NCBI GenBank assembly: GCA_000620185.1
Contig: JHVO01000016.1
Coordinates: 62,001-126,000 of the forward strand
Length of the DNA: 64,000 nt
Source: Geodermatophilaceae bacterium URHB0062
GTDB taxonomy: Bacteria > Actinomycetota > Actinomycetes > Mycobacteriales > Geodermatophilaceae
Reading direction: 5' to 3'
The position numbers and the translations under genes are program-made. The notes beneath the pieces are model-generated. The model saw only the letters and a program-made list of their open reading frames with translations. It was not told the DNA's origin and made no database searches. Positions 26,718 to 35,920 of this stretch are shown piece after piece (within the stretch, counting starts at the first letter, position 1; the number at the start of each line of letters is the position of its first letter).

Positions 26718-26828
26718 CCTGCCCCATCGGCACGCGCACCCACGAGCCTGAGCACCGCCGCGCGACCCGACCCGTGTGGGTGACCGTGACTTCTCGGGTC
26801 GGACAGCGGCCGGACCGGCGCGCCCGGG

Positions 26829-27560
26829 TCAGCCGTTGCGGCGGGCCGTGAACGAGCTGACGAAGTCGCGCAGGCTCCGGGTCGGCCGCAGCCAGGCGCC
26901 GTCCGGGGGCAGCGCGTCCAGCCGGACCCGGTCCAGCGGCTCGACGAATGCCCCCGGGACGTCCTCGATGTCGATGAACTCCAGGAGGTCGGAGCTGATC
27001 GCGTAGCCGGCGACCTCGCTGAACGCCACCACGACGACGTGGGTGCCGTCCCGGACCAGCTGCTCCAGCGGTTCGGCGAAGTTGCGGCCGTCGCCGGAGA
27101 AGACCACCAGCCGGCGCAGGTGGTGGCTGTGCGCCCGGACGGCGATGTGGTCGAGCATGTCCTGGTCGATGTCGTCGTCGGGCTGGCTCTTCGGCCGCGC
27201 GAAGACGGCGAACCCGAAGCCGCGCAGTGCCTCCACCCAGCGCTGCAGCGTGCCCGGCTGCGGGGGGATGTTGGCGAACACGCACGCCTCGACGTCCGGC
27301 GCGCCGGGCACGGTCGGATCGCCGGCGCCCTCGACGAACCAGGCGGCGATCGCGTCGAACCGCGGGCGGGACGCGGCGGTGGGCCGCGCGCCGATGACCG
27401 TCGACAGGGTCATGTCGATGTTCGGGGCGTCCCAGATCAGCAGGTCGAGAGCCGGCCGCACCCGGCCGTCGGCGGCCGTCTCCTGGCCGGCCCGCCCGGG
27501 ATCGGCGAGCGAACCGGGGTCGGTCAGGGTCGAGCCGGTGGCCTGGCTGGGATCGGTCAC
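26829..27560 (-). CDS. NYN-domain (PIN-like) protein, LabA/DUF88 type
   Basis: 243 residues from GTG 27560. After a flexible start, the NYN core has acidic positions in LLIWDAPNID (about 42-51), DDDIDQDMLDHI (about 130) and VVFSGDGRNF (about 153), the pattern of the metal-dependent ribonuclease fold. The C-terminal segment contains FIDIEDVPGAFVEPLDR. A role in RNA turnover is inferred from the family. It lies between two c-di-GMP genes on the same strand, with gaps of 111 and 160 bp. Confidence 0.82.
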   Translation of the reverse strand: MTDPSQATGSTLTDPGSLADPGRAGQETAADGRVRPALDLLIWDAPNIDMTLSTVIGARPTAASRPRFDAIAAWFVEGAGDPTVPGAPDVEACVFANIPPQPGTLQRWVEALRGFGFAVFARPKSQPDDDIDQDMLDHIAVRAHSHHLRRLVVFSGDGRNFAEPLEQLVRDGTHVVVVAFSEVAGYAISSDLLEFIDIEDVPGAFVEPLDRVRLDALPPDGAWLRPTRSLRDFVSSFTARRNG

Positions 27561-27720
27561 GGGTGCAGTGTGCCGCGCCGAGGCGTGCCGTGTGACCTGC
27601 GGTCCGGCGGGCGGGTCGGCCACCGGTGGCGGCGGCCCGGCCGGCGCGGTCGCCCGGCGGGTGCGGCGCCGGCCGGCCGGTGCGCTGCCGGCCCGCAGGA
27701 AGGGGGTCACGACGGCCGGA

Positions 27721-29853
27721 TCACCGGAGTTCCGGCACGGCCGCGGTCGCGCGTTCGGCCTCGGCGGCGCGGGCCAGGACGAGGGCGCACAGGTCGCCAC
27801 CACCTTCGTGCACCGCTCGGACCCAGCCGGGGACGCTCTCGGCGGGCATGGGCTGCCCCAGCAACCAGCCCTGGGCGAGGTCGCAGCCGGCGGCGCGCAC
27901 CATGCGCAGGTGCTCGCCGGTCTCGACGCCCTCGGCGACCGACCGGATGCCCAGCGTCCGCGTGAGCTCGACGATCGCCGACAGCACCGATCCCCGCTCG
28001 CCGATCGCCGCGCGCTCGGCGGCCAGGATCAGCGACCGGTCGATCTTGAGCGTGGCGATCGGGAGCGCGAACAGCTGCGCCAGCGAGGACCATCCCGTGC
28101 CGAAGTCGTCGATCGCCACCCGCACGCCGAAGCTGCGCAGCACGGCTAGCTGGTCCTCGGCGCGGGTGGGGTCCTCGGCGAGGCTGGTCTCGGTGAGCTC
28201 CAGCACCAACTGGTCGGCGGGGAGCCCGGAGTCGCGCAGCGCCACCCGCACGTCGCGCACCAGGGTCTCGGCGGAGAAGTGGCGGGCGCTGACGTTGACC
28301 GACATCCGCAGGTGCAGCCCCTGGTCGGCCCACTCGGCGGCCCGCCGGGTCGTCTCCCGCAGCAGCCAGCGGGTGATGGGGATGACCTGCCCGGTCTCCT
28401 CGGCGACCGCGAGGAAGGAGTCCGGCGGCAGCAACCCGCGCTCGGGGTGCTGCCAGCGGACCAGCGCCTCGACGCCGTCCACCTCGCCGGTGTCGAGCCG
28501 CACGACCGGCTGGTAGTGGACGACGAGCTGGTCGATCGCGTCCTCGCGCAGCCGGGTCGCCACCTCCAGGCGCCAGCGGGCCGCCTCGCGGAGGGCCGGG
28601 GAGAACAGGTGGACCCGGTCGCGCCCCGAGCTCTTGGCGGCGAACATGGCGGCGTCCGCGTCGCTGAGCAGCTGGTGGGCGTCGCACTGGCCCTGGCGGG
28701 AGACCGCCACACCGATGCTCGCGGTCAGCGGCACCGAGATGCCCGAGGCCACGAAGGGCAGCGAGAACGACGTCTGCAGCCGGAAGGCGAGCGCCGCGGC
28801 CTCGGAGGACTCGCAGTCGCGGGCCAGCACGAGGAACTGGTCGCCGCCGAGCCGGCCCACGACGTCACCGGGCCGCACCTGCTCGACCAGCCGGGCGCCG
28901 ACCTGGCGCAGCAGGGCGTCGCCGAGGTCCTGGCCGAGCGAGTCGTTGATCGTCTTGAACGCGTCGACGTCGAGCACCAGCAATGCAGCGCTGCCCTCGC
29001 TGCCACCCGCGAGGGCGCTGCCGACCCTGCGCAGCAGCTCGACGCGGTTCGGCAGGCCGGTCAGCTCGTCGTGCGCCGCCTGCCAGGCCAGAGCCTGCTC
29101 GGTGCGGACCCGCTCGGTGACGTCGACGTGGCTGACCACGATGCGCCGGGAGCCGGCGACGCGGGCGGCCTGCAGCCGGAACCACAGCACCGACGTCCCG
29201 AACATGGTGGAGTACTCGTGGTCGAAGGTGGCCGTCGAGTCGGACGGCTCGACCCGCAGCTGCGCCAGCCCCGCCACGATGATCTCGTGGTGCTCGGGGT
29301 CCAGTCCGCGCGACATGGCGGTGAGGTAGTCGTCGCCGACGCGGCCGGGTTGCACGCCGAAGCCGCGCAGGATCTCGCCGTCGGCCACCCAGGCGCGGTT
29401 GGCCGACAGGATGCGACCGTCGTCGTCGACCAGCACGGTCGCCGCGGGGAGCGAGTCGAGGACGGCGGCGAGCTCCTCCATCGTCTCGTCGCGCTGCCGG
29501 TCGGTCCGGTGGTGGGCGTCGACGTCCCGGAAGAAGACGGCGAGGCCGCCGGGACCGCGGAAGGCGCGGACCTCGTACCAGCGCTGCTGCGGCTCGTGGA
29601 AGTAGGCGAACTCGCGCGGCCGCCCGTCCCGGAGGACCTGCGTGTAGCCGTCCTCCAGGACCGACCCGCGCGTCTCCGGGAAGCAGTCGCGGATGTCGCG
29701 GCCGAGCAGGGCTTCGGCCCGGCGCTCGAGAAGTCGCTCGGCGGCGGCGTTGACGTAGGTGAAGTAGCCCCGGGTGTCCAGTCGGTAGAAGGCGTCGGGC
29801 AGCGAGGCGAACACGTCGGGTTCGGCCCGCGCCGTCCCGTCCTCGTCTGGCAC
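27721..29853 (-). CDS. PAS-PAS-GGDEF-EAL protein (c-di-GMP cyclase/phosphodiesterase)
   Basis: 710 residues, soluble. PAS1 is at about 10-115, PAS2 at about 125-255, GGDEF at about 270-425 and EAL at about 440-690. The cyclase motif is GGDQF, a variant of GGD/EEF, with an I-site RPGD in place. The EAL part keeps EALVRW, NVSA, ELTET, DDFGTG, LKID, AEGVE and QGWLLGQP, so phosphodiesterase activity is expected. Net output may be degradation of c-di-GMP. PAS domains would sense redox, light or a small ligand. The upstream 120 bp hold its promoter. Confidence 0.9.
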   Translation of the reverse strand: MPDEDGTARAEPDVFASLPDAFYRLDTRGYFTYVNAAAERLLERRAEALLGRDIRDCFPETRGSVLEDGYTQVLRDGRPREFAYFHEPQQRWYEVRAFRGPGGLAVFFRDVDAHHRTDRQRDETMEELAAVLDSLPAATVLVDDDGRILSANRAWVADGEILRGFGVQPGRVGDDYLTAMSRGLDPEHHEIIVAGLAQLRVEPSDSTATFDHEYSTMFGTSVLWFRLQAARVAGSRRIVVSHVDVTERVRTEQALAWQAAHDELTGLPNRVELLRRVGSALAGGSEGSAALLVLDVDAFKTINDSLGQDLGDALLRQVGARLVEQVRPGDVVGRLGGDQFLVLARDCESSEAAALAFRLQTSFSLPFVASGISVPLTASIGVAVSRQGQCDAHQLLSDADAAMFAAKSSGRDRVHLFSPALREAARWRLEVATRLREDAIDQLVVHYQPVVRLDTGEVDGVEALVRWQHPERGLLPPDSFLAVAEETGQVIPITRWLLRETTRRAAEWADQGLHLRMSVNVSARHFSAETLVRDVRVALRDSGLPADQLVLELTETSLAEDPTRAEDQLAVLRSFGVRVAIDDFGTGWSSLAQLFALPIATLKIDRSLILAAERAAIGERGSVLSAIVELTRTLGIRSVAEGVETGEHLRMVRAAGCDLAQGWLLGQPMPAESVPGWVRAVHEGGGDLCALVLARAAEAERATAAVPELR

Positions 29854-29973
29854 CGTGGCGCTCTCCGTCCCCCGCGGGCTTGCGCCCGCCCCTGAAAGTT
29901 ACGGCACCGGATCGGCCGTTGCGTCACCGACGCCGGCCCGAACGTGGCCGAGACTAGCGCCCTCGGGGGGCCG

Positions 29974-31593
29974 TCAGACACCCCCGACGGTAGCCCGCTC
30001 CACGACGTCCCTGGTCAGCACTCCGGCGGGCAGCGTCCCGAGGACGGCGCCCCAGTCGCCGCCCAGGCGGGTGGCGCAGAAGGCGTCGGCGACCGGCGCC
30101 GGCGAGAACCGCAGGAGCAGGGAGCCCTGCAGGCACAGTGCCAGCAGGCCGGCGATGCGCCGGGCTCGCACGGGCAGCTGCTCGGGGTCGCCGAGCTCGG
30201 CGTGCAGGCGCTTGACCGCGTCGTCGAACCGGGCATCAGCGCCTCTGGCCAGCTCGATCTCGTCGCTCACCGCGGCCAGCGTGTCGGAGGACCGGCCCAT
30301 CGCCCGCAGCACGTCGAGGGCGATGACGTTGCCCGAGCCCTCCCAGATCGAGTTCAGCGGCGCCTGGCGGTAGAGGCGGGGCAGCCCGGAATCCTCGACA
30401 TAGCCGTTGCCGCCGAGCACCTCCATCGCCTCCCCCACCACGGCGGGGGTGCGCTTGCACACCCAGAACTTGGCGGCCGCGCCGGCCAGCCGGAGGAACG
30501 CCGACTCCCCCGCGTCCAGGGCCGCGGCCAGCCGCACGGCCAGCGCGGTCGCCGCCTCGCTCTCGATCGCGAGGTCGGCCAGCACGTTCTGCATGAGCGG
30601 CTGGTCGACCAGGAGGACGCCGAAGGCGCGCCGGTGACGGGCGTGGTGGATGGCCTGCGTGAGCGCGGCCCGCACGGTGGCGGCCGACCCCAGCACGCAG
30701 TCCAGGCGCGTGGTGTTGACCATCTCGATGATCGCCGGCACGCCCCGGCCGGGTTCCCCCACGAGCCACCCCGTCGTCCCCTCGAACTCCACCTCGCTGG
30801 AGGCGTTGGAGCGGTCGCCCAGCTTGTCCTTGAGCCGCTGAAGGCGGAACACGTTGGCGCTGCCGTCGGGCAGCACGCGCGGGACGAGGAAGCAGGAGAC
30901 GCCCTCGTCGAGCTGCGCGAGCACCAGGAACAGGTCGCTCATCGGCGCCGAGGTGAACCACTTGTGCCCGGTGAGCCGGTAGCTGCCGTCGGGCTGCGGC
31001 ACGGCGCGCGTGGTGTTCGCCCGGACGTCGGAGCCGCCCTGCTTCTCCGTCATCCCCATGCCGGCGACCAGGCCCCGCTTGCCGGTCGGCTCGGCCAGGC
31101 CGAACTGGTAGGCCGTCGCGGTCAGTCCGGGCTCGTAGCGCGCGGCCAGCTCGGGGTTGCGGCGCAGCGCCGGGACGGCGGCGTAGGTCATGGTCACGGG
31201 GCAGCCGTGGCCCATCTCGACCTGGGTCCAGCCGAGGTAGCCGACGGCGCGACGCACGTGCGCGTACGGGCTCGGGTCGGTCCACGGCGCGCCGGCCAGG
31301 CCGTGCTCGACCGCGGTGCGCATCAGGTCGTGCCAGGCGGGGTGGAACTCGACCTCGTCGACTCGGTGGCCGTACCGGTCGTGGGTACGCAGCTTCGGCG
31401 GGTTCTCGTTGGCCAGCCGCCCCCACTCCTGGGCCTGCTCGCTACCCGCCAGGCGCCCGAGGCCGGCCAGAGAGCCGAGCGTGGCGGCGTCGGCGTGCCG
31501 CTCGCACGCCTCCGCGAGGACGGCGTCGCCCGCGATCGGGTCGTACCCCGTCAGCGGCGGAACCTGGTTGGTCACCTCGTGGGTCGCGCTCAT
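29974..31593 (-). CDS. Acyl-CoA dehydrogenase family protein, AidB-like
   Basis: 539 residues, longer than ordinary acyl-CoA dehydrogenases (about 380), and it matches the AidB branch: the N-terminal TNQVPPLTGYDPI, MGMTEKQGGSDVRANTT, WEGSGNVIALDVLRA and a C-terminal helical extension. AidB is an FAD flavoprotein of the alkylation response that binds DNA; this member could do so or act as a dehydrogenase. ATG 31593 is chosen because conservation starts at that Met. The 91-bp tandem repeat lies directly upstream. Confidence 0.87.
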   Translation of the reverse strand: MSATHEVTNQVPPLTGYDPIAGDAVLAEACERHADAATLGSLAGLGRLAGSEQAQEWGRLANENPPKLRTHDRYGHRVDEVEFHPAWHDLMRTAVEHGLAGAPWTDPSPYAHVRRAVGYLGWTQVEMGHGCPVTMTYAAVPALRRNPELAARYEPGLTATAYQFGLAEPTGKRGLVAGMGMTEKQGGSDVRANTTRAVPQPDGSYRLTGHKWFTSAPMSDLFLVLAQLDEGVSCFLVPRVLPDGSANVFRLQRLKDKLGDRSNASSEVEFEGTTGWLVGEPGRGVPAIIEMVNTTRLDCVLGSAATVRAALTQAIHHARHRRAFGVLLVDQPLMQNVLADLAIESEAATALAVRLAAALDAGESAFLRLAGAAAKFWVCKRTPAVVGEAMEVLGGNGYVEDSGLPRLYRQAPLNSIWEGSGNVIALDVLRAMGRSSDTLAAVSDEIELARGADARFDDAVKRLHAELGDPEQLPVRARRIAGLLALCLQGSLLLRFSPAPVADAFCATRLGGDWGAVLGTLPAGVLTRDVVERATVGGV

Positions 31594-31622
31594 GCTCCGC
31601 ACGATGACATGGTCGTCCTCCG

Positions 31623-31808
31623 GACGACACCGCGGCCAGGTGCCGTCACCGGCGCCGCTGAGCCGCTTCGTCGCTCGATCGCGGAACCCTCCGGGCCCCG
31701 CTCCTCGCGACACGACGACACCGCGGCCAGGTGCCGTCACCGGCGCCGCTGAGCCGCTTCGTCGCTCGATCGCGGAACCCTCCGGGCCCCGCTCCTCGCG
31801 ACACGACG
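31623..31808. repeat. 91-bp perfect tandem duplication
   Basis: Two units, 31623-31713 and 31714-31804, look identical over 91 bp, and the first four bases of a third follow. They lie between the cinA end and the AidB-like gene start. The inner words GCTCCTCGCGA and CCGGGCCCC recall the GCGAGGAGCGG words of the 83-bp repeat at 11.1 kb, so both may derive from one repeat type. Confidence 0.92.
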
Positions 31809-31814
31809 CTCCGT

Positions 31815-33098
31815 TCAGGCCGGTGGGCCGCCCAGGAGTGTGGCGCGGAGCAGGTGCATCGCCCGCGTGACGGAGCGTTCCCGCACGGCCGACCGCGAGC
31901 CCGGCAGTCGCAGTGCGCGCAGCTCGCTGCCGTCGGGCCCGGCCACGCACAGGTGCACGGTGCCGACCGGCTTGTCCGCCGTCCCGCCGCCCGGACCGGC
32001 GATCCCGGTGATGCCGACGCCGATGTCCGCGCCGAACCGCGCCCGCGCGCCCTCGGCCAGGGCGGTCGCCACCTCCGGGCTGACCGCGCCGTGCTCGGCC
32101 AGGACGGACGCGGGGACGTCGAGCAGCTGCTGCTTGGCCGAGTTGGCGTACGCCGTCACCCCACCCAGCACCCACGCCGAGGATCCCGGCCGCTCGGTGA
32201 GGCGCGCGGCCAGCAGCCCGCCGGTGCACGACTCCGCGGTCGCCACGGTGAGCCCGCGGTCGGCGAAGGCCCCGGCCACGAGGTCGTCGAGGGTGGGGCC
32301 GGTGGAGAACAGCGTGTCGGCGTACTCCTCGGCGAGGACGGCTCCCAGCCGGTCGTAGGCGGGCTGCGCGTCGGGCGCGAACCGGGTGACGATCTCGAGC
32401 TCGCCCTCGCGCAGGCAGGTGGTGATCTCCAGGCCGGCCAGCTCGTCCTCGTGCTCGCGCAGGGTGGCGGCCAGCTGGGCCTCGAGGGTGCCCCAGAGCC
32501 GCACCGTCTGCTGGCGAAGCTCGGACCGCCCGGACAGCGCCCGCGCGGTGGCCTCGGCGGCGACGGCGTCGTCCCACATGCCCTGCAGCTCCGACGGCGG
32601 CCCCGGCAGCACGAGCACCGTCGGACCGGACCGCCCCTCCGCGGGCGGGACGACGAGGCCGGGAGCCGTGCCCACCGGCTCGAGCACGGTCGCCCCGTCG
32701 GGCACCCGGGCCTGCTTGCGGACGCCGGCCGCGGTCGCGTCCGGGTCGACGCGCCAGCCGCGACGGGCCGCGAGGCGCTCCACCACCGCGGTGATCCGCT
32801 GCTCGAGCGCGGGGTCCACCGACAACGGCCGTCCCTGCCAGTCGCCGACGACCTCCGCGGTCAGGTCGTCGGCCGTGGGGCCGAGGCCGCCCGAGGTGAT
32901 CACCAGCGCGACCCCCGTGCCGGCGAGGAAGTCCAGCGCCGCCCGCAGGTCGTCGAGCCGGTCGCCCACGACGACGACGTGGCCCACGTCGACGCCCAGG
33001 CGGCGGAGCTGTTCGGCGAGCCACGGACCATTGCGGTCGGAGACCCGTCCGGTGAGCACCTCGGTCCCGGTGACGACGATGCCGGCGCGCGTGACCAC
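31815..33098 (-). CDS. cinA: CinA family nicotinamide-nucleotide amidohydrolase
   Basis: 427 residues with both CinA parts. An N-terminal MoCF-like domain covers about 1-170 ([34 protein letters not shown]), and a C-terminal PncC/NMN-deamidase domain covers about 265-420 ([44 protein letters not shown]). It would recycle nicotinamide mononucleotide and clean up related damaged nucleotides. The name refers to competence induction in other bacteria, which is not implied here. Confidence 0.94.
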   Translation of the reverse strand: MVTRAGIVVTGTEVLTGRVSDRNGPWLAEQLRRLGVDVGHVVVVGDRLDDLRAALDFLAGTGVALVITSGGLGPTADDLTAEVVGDWQGRPLSVDPALEQRITAVVERLAARRGWRVDPDATAAGVRKQARVPDGATVLEPVGTAPGLVVPPAEGRSGPTVLVLPGPPSELQGMWDDAVAAEATARALSGRSELRQQTVRLWGTLEAQLAATLREHEDELAGLEITTCLREGELEIVTRFAPDAQPAYDRLGAVLAEEYADTLFSTGPTLDDLVAGAFADRGLTVATAESCTGGLLAARLTERPGSSAWVLGGVTAYANSAKQQLLDVPASVLAEHGAVSPEVATALAEGARARFGADIGVGITGIAGPGGGTADKPVGTVHLCVAGPDGSELRALRLPGSRSAVRERSVTRAMHLLRATLLGGPPA

Positions 33099-33263
33099 GG
33101 GCCGACCCTAGGAGGACCCGGTCCACCGCACACCTCGCGGGTTCGGCGCGAGCCTCGGGACGGAGCTCCGGGGCGCCTCGCCGACCGGTTCCGTCACCGC
33201 CGTTACGGTGCTTCCTGCAGCAGTGTCGATCGGCGGACCACCGGAGCGCCGCAAGGAGGACCC

Positions 33264-34049
33264 GTGAGTGCACCGTCCGACCCGCACCCGCCCACGGAGC
33301 CCGCGACCGAGTGGTCGCCGTCCACGGCGGAGATCCCGGTGGTGGCGACCAGCGGGGCCACGGCCGCCGGCAGGAGCCTGCCCCCGCACCCCGACGCGGC
33401 TCCCCCCGCGCCCGCCGCTGCGCCGGCCCCCCCGCCCGCTCCTGCCGCTGGGCCCGTGGCGGCTCCCCAGCCCACCGGTCCGGTGGACTTCGTGCCGGGC
33501 CTGCCCGGCATCGGCACTCCTCCCGTGCCGCCACCGGCGACCAGCACCCCGCCGCCACCCGTGCCGTCGCCGGTTCCTCCGGTGCCGACGCCGCAGGAAG
33601 CCGATGCGTCGGGTCCGAGCTGGCCGCAGACCCTCGAGTCCGAGGCGACGGCGCCGGGCCGCTCGCGACACCTTCGCGGTGCCCGCGGAGCACTGGGCCG
33701 CACCGCACTGCTCGCTCTGGGCCTCGCCGCCCTCGCCCTCGTGCTGGTGCTGCTCGGCCTGAGCCTGCGCTTCGGCGAGGAGACGCTCTGGTCGACGATC
33801 CCGCTGTGGTCGGCGTTCGCCACCCTCTGCGCGGCGCTGGGCGTGCTGGGCTTCGCCCCGATTCACCCGGGCGGCCGGACCGGTACCGATTCCGCATGGC
33901 GGATGGCCGCCGCCGGGCTGCTCGGGCTGGCCGTCTTCTGGCTGCTCGTCGTCCTGCCGAACGCGGACACCGACCGGGGCTTCCTCTTCACCGCCGCGCT
34001 GGGCGCCCTGGGCGCAGCGCTCTGGACGGGGCCCCGCGGGCGCAGCTGA
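33264..34049 (+). CDS. Proline-rich membrane protein
   Basis: 261 residues. Residues 1-135 are Pro/Ala/Thr-rich and probably disordered and cytoplasmic. About residue 148 begins a set of three to four hydrophobic segments (TALLALGLAALALVLVLLGL, SAFATLCAALGVLGFAPI, AAAGLLGLAVFWLLVVLP, FTAALGALGAALWTG). AAGGAGG precedes GTG 33264. It may be a scaffold whose proline-rich tail binds signalling proteins. It is convergent with the Ser/Thr kinase gene, 27 bp apart. No family was recognised. Confidence 0.7.
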   Translation: MSAPSDPHPPTEPATEWSPSTAEIPVVATSGATAAGRSLPPHPDAAPPAPAAAPAPPPAPAAGPVAAPQPTGPVDFVPGLPGIGTPPVPPPATSTPPPPVPSPVPPVPTPQEADASGPSWPQTLESEATAPGRSRHLRGARGALGRTALLALGLAALALVLVLLGLSLRFGEETLWSTIPLWSAFATLCAALGVLGFAPIHPGGRTGTDSAWRMAAAGLLGLAVFWLLVVLPNADTDRGFLFTAALGALGAALWTGPRGRS

Positions 34050-34076
34050 CCGTCGGGCCGCCGCCCTGAGCGCCGG

Positions 34077-35714
34077 TCACTTCTTCGGCGGCGCGGTCTC
34101 CGTGCTCGACGCGGCGCTGGGCGAGGACTGCGTCGCCGACGTCGTGGGATCCGAGGGCTCGCTCGTGTCCGTGGGCGAGGAGGTCGCCGTCGTCGTCGTC
34201 TCGGACGAGCTCGTCTCGGTCGCCTCGGAGGTCGTGGAGGACGCCGGGAGCGACGACTGCGTCGTGGGGTCGGTGGTCTCGGTCGGCGCGGCCGAGGAGG
34301 TCGCGGCGCTGCTCGACGCGGAGGTCGTCGCGTCACCGCCACCGGCGGGTACCGCCGCACCGGTCACGGCGGATCCTCCACCATCGGTGGTCGCGCCAGC
34401 GCTCCGCTCATCGGCGTAGGAGACGACGACGGTGTCACCGCTGGCCAGTGACCTGCCCGCGGGCTGCACGTCGGTGACCATGCCGGGGACGGCGTCGGGA
34501 GAGGGCACGGCGACCCGCCGCACGACCAGACCGAAGGCCTCCAGCTCGGCGGCGACCGCGTTCACGTCGCGGCCGACGTAGTCGGCGGCCTTCAGGACGA
34601 TCGCCGCATCGTGCTGCTGCTCCGCGGCCGCCGCGGGTGCCGCGGGATTGCCGTCGGCCAGTGCGGTGATCAGGCCCGCGGCGATCCCCGCACCGACCAG
34701 CAGCCCGAGGAGGGGCACCAGGACGACACCGACCGCGCTCCGGCGCCGGGGCGCGGGCGGCCGGACGACACCACCGGCGGCGCGCACCGCCCGGGTGTCC
34801 TCCCCCGTGGCCGGGGCGGGCACGGGCGCGCCCACGAGGTCGAGGGCCTGCGTCGTCGGCGCGGGCGGGATCGGGCGGCCGGCGACGACGTCCTCGATCG
34901 CGGCCACGAAGGCGGCGCCGTCGGGGAACCGGGCACCCGGATCCTTCGCCACCGCACGGCCGATGAGCGTCCGGACACCGGTCGGCAGCCGGTCGGGCAG
35001 GGGATCGGGGTTCTGCCGCACCTGCTTGAGCGCGATGGTGACCGGGTTGTCGCCGTCGAAGGCGGGGTGGCCGCTGAGGCACTCGTACCCGATGAGCCCG
35101 AGGCCGTAGACGTCGCTCGCCGGGGTGGCCAGCCGGCCCTCCGCCTGTTCCGGGGAGAGGTACTGGGGGGTGCCGATGACCTGGCCGGTGCGGGTCAGCG
35201 CGACACTGCGCGCCGACCAGGCGATGCCGAAGTCGGTGATCTTCACGTGCCCGTCGGGGCACACCAGGATGTTGCCGGGCTTCACGTCGCGGTGGACCAT
35301 GCCGGCGCGGTGCGCCTCGCCCAGGGCGAAGGCGGTCTGCCGGAGGATCGACAGGGTGGTCGCGGTGTCGAGCGCACCCTCACGGGCCAGCAACGCCGAC
35401 AGGGGCTCGCCGGTGATCAGCTCCATGACCAGGTAGGCCAGCGTCTCGCCGGTCCCGTCCTGCGCGGTCTCCTCGCCGTAGTCGAAGACGGCGGCGACGT
35501 TGGGGTGGCTCAGGGACGCGGCGTTCTGCGCCTCGGCCCGGAAGCGCGCGAGGAAAGTCGGGTCGCCGGTGTACTCGCTGCGGAGCACCTTCACCGCGAC
35601 CGGACGCTGGAGGGCCAGATCCTGGGCCCGCCACACCTGACCCATGCCACCGGCGGCGATGAGCTGGTGCAGCTCGTACCGGTCGCCCAGGCAGCGTCGC
35701 CCTGGTTCGACCAC
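34077..35714 (-). CDS. Membrane Ser/Thr protein kinase with one PASTA domain
   Basis: 545 residues. The kinase domain (about 10-275) has the Gly-rich loop AAGGMGQVWRA, the lysine in VAVKVL, HRDVKPGN, DFG and GTPQYLSPEQ, all intact. A membrane segment is at about 345-370, one PASTA repeat at about 385-450, and an extracellular Ser/Thr/Pro-rich tail of about 90 residues ends the protein. PknB has four PASTA repeats, so this is a shorter relative and not the cell-wall PknB. GTG 35714 is favoured by AGGAG nine bases upstream; GTG 35723 is in frame. Confidence 0.9.
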   Translation of the reverse strand: MVEPGRRCLGDRYELHQLIAAGGMGQVWRAQDLALQRPVAVKVLRSEYTGDPTFLARFRAEAQNAASLSHPNVAAVFDYGEETAQDGTGETLAYLVMELITGEPLSALLAREGALDTATTLSILRQTAFALGEAHRAGMVHRDVKPGNILVCPDGHVKITDFGIAWSARSVALTRTGQVIGTPQYLSPEQAEGRLATPASDVYGLGLIGYECLSGHPAFDGDNPVTIALKQVRQNPDPLPDRLPTGVRTLIGRAVAKDPGARFPDGAAFVAAIEDVVAGRPIPPAPTTQALDLVGAPVPAPATGEDTRAVRAAGGVVRPPAPRRRSAVGVVLVPLLGLLVGAGIAAGLITALADGNPAAPAAAAEQQHDAAIVLKAADYVGRDVNAVAAELEAFGLVVRRVAVPSPDAVPGMVTDVQPAGRSLASGDTVVVSYADERSAGATTDGGGSAVTGAAVPAGGGDATTSASSSAATSSAAPTETTDPTTQSSLPASSTTSEATETSSSETTTTATSSPTDTSEPSDPTTSATQSSPSAASSTETAPPKK

Positions 35715-35920
35715 GGGGGTCACTCCTCGTCCTGTCCGGCTCGGCCACGTGCGGGCTGCCACGATGCCGCCCGGGAGCGGTCTCGCGTCGCCCCCCGAGC
35801 ATCGATGACCAATTCCGTCGCCGTCTACACATGCAGTCGCCGTCGGCGCCGGTTGCCGGACGATGCGTCGCTGGAAACCGTGGCGCGGGCCCCGGAATTC
35901 CCCGCCGCGGGAGGAGTGGG

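Noticed and set aside
29974-33897. A 1307-codon minus-strand open frame
   Set aside because: Only the last 539 codons encode the AidB-like protein. The rest runs antisense to the plus-strand gene at 33264 and through cinA in another frame and the tandem repeat.
34077-35714. Identification as PknB of the cell-division cluster
   Set aside because: Only one PASTA repeat and not within the fhaA-pstP-rodA-pbpA-pknA-pknB cluster, whose start lies at the right edge of the window.
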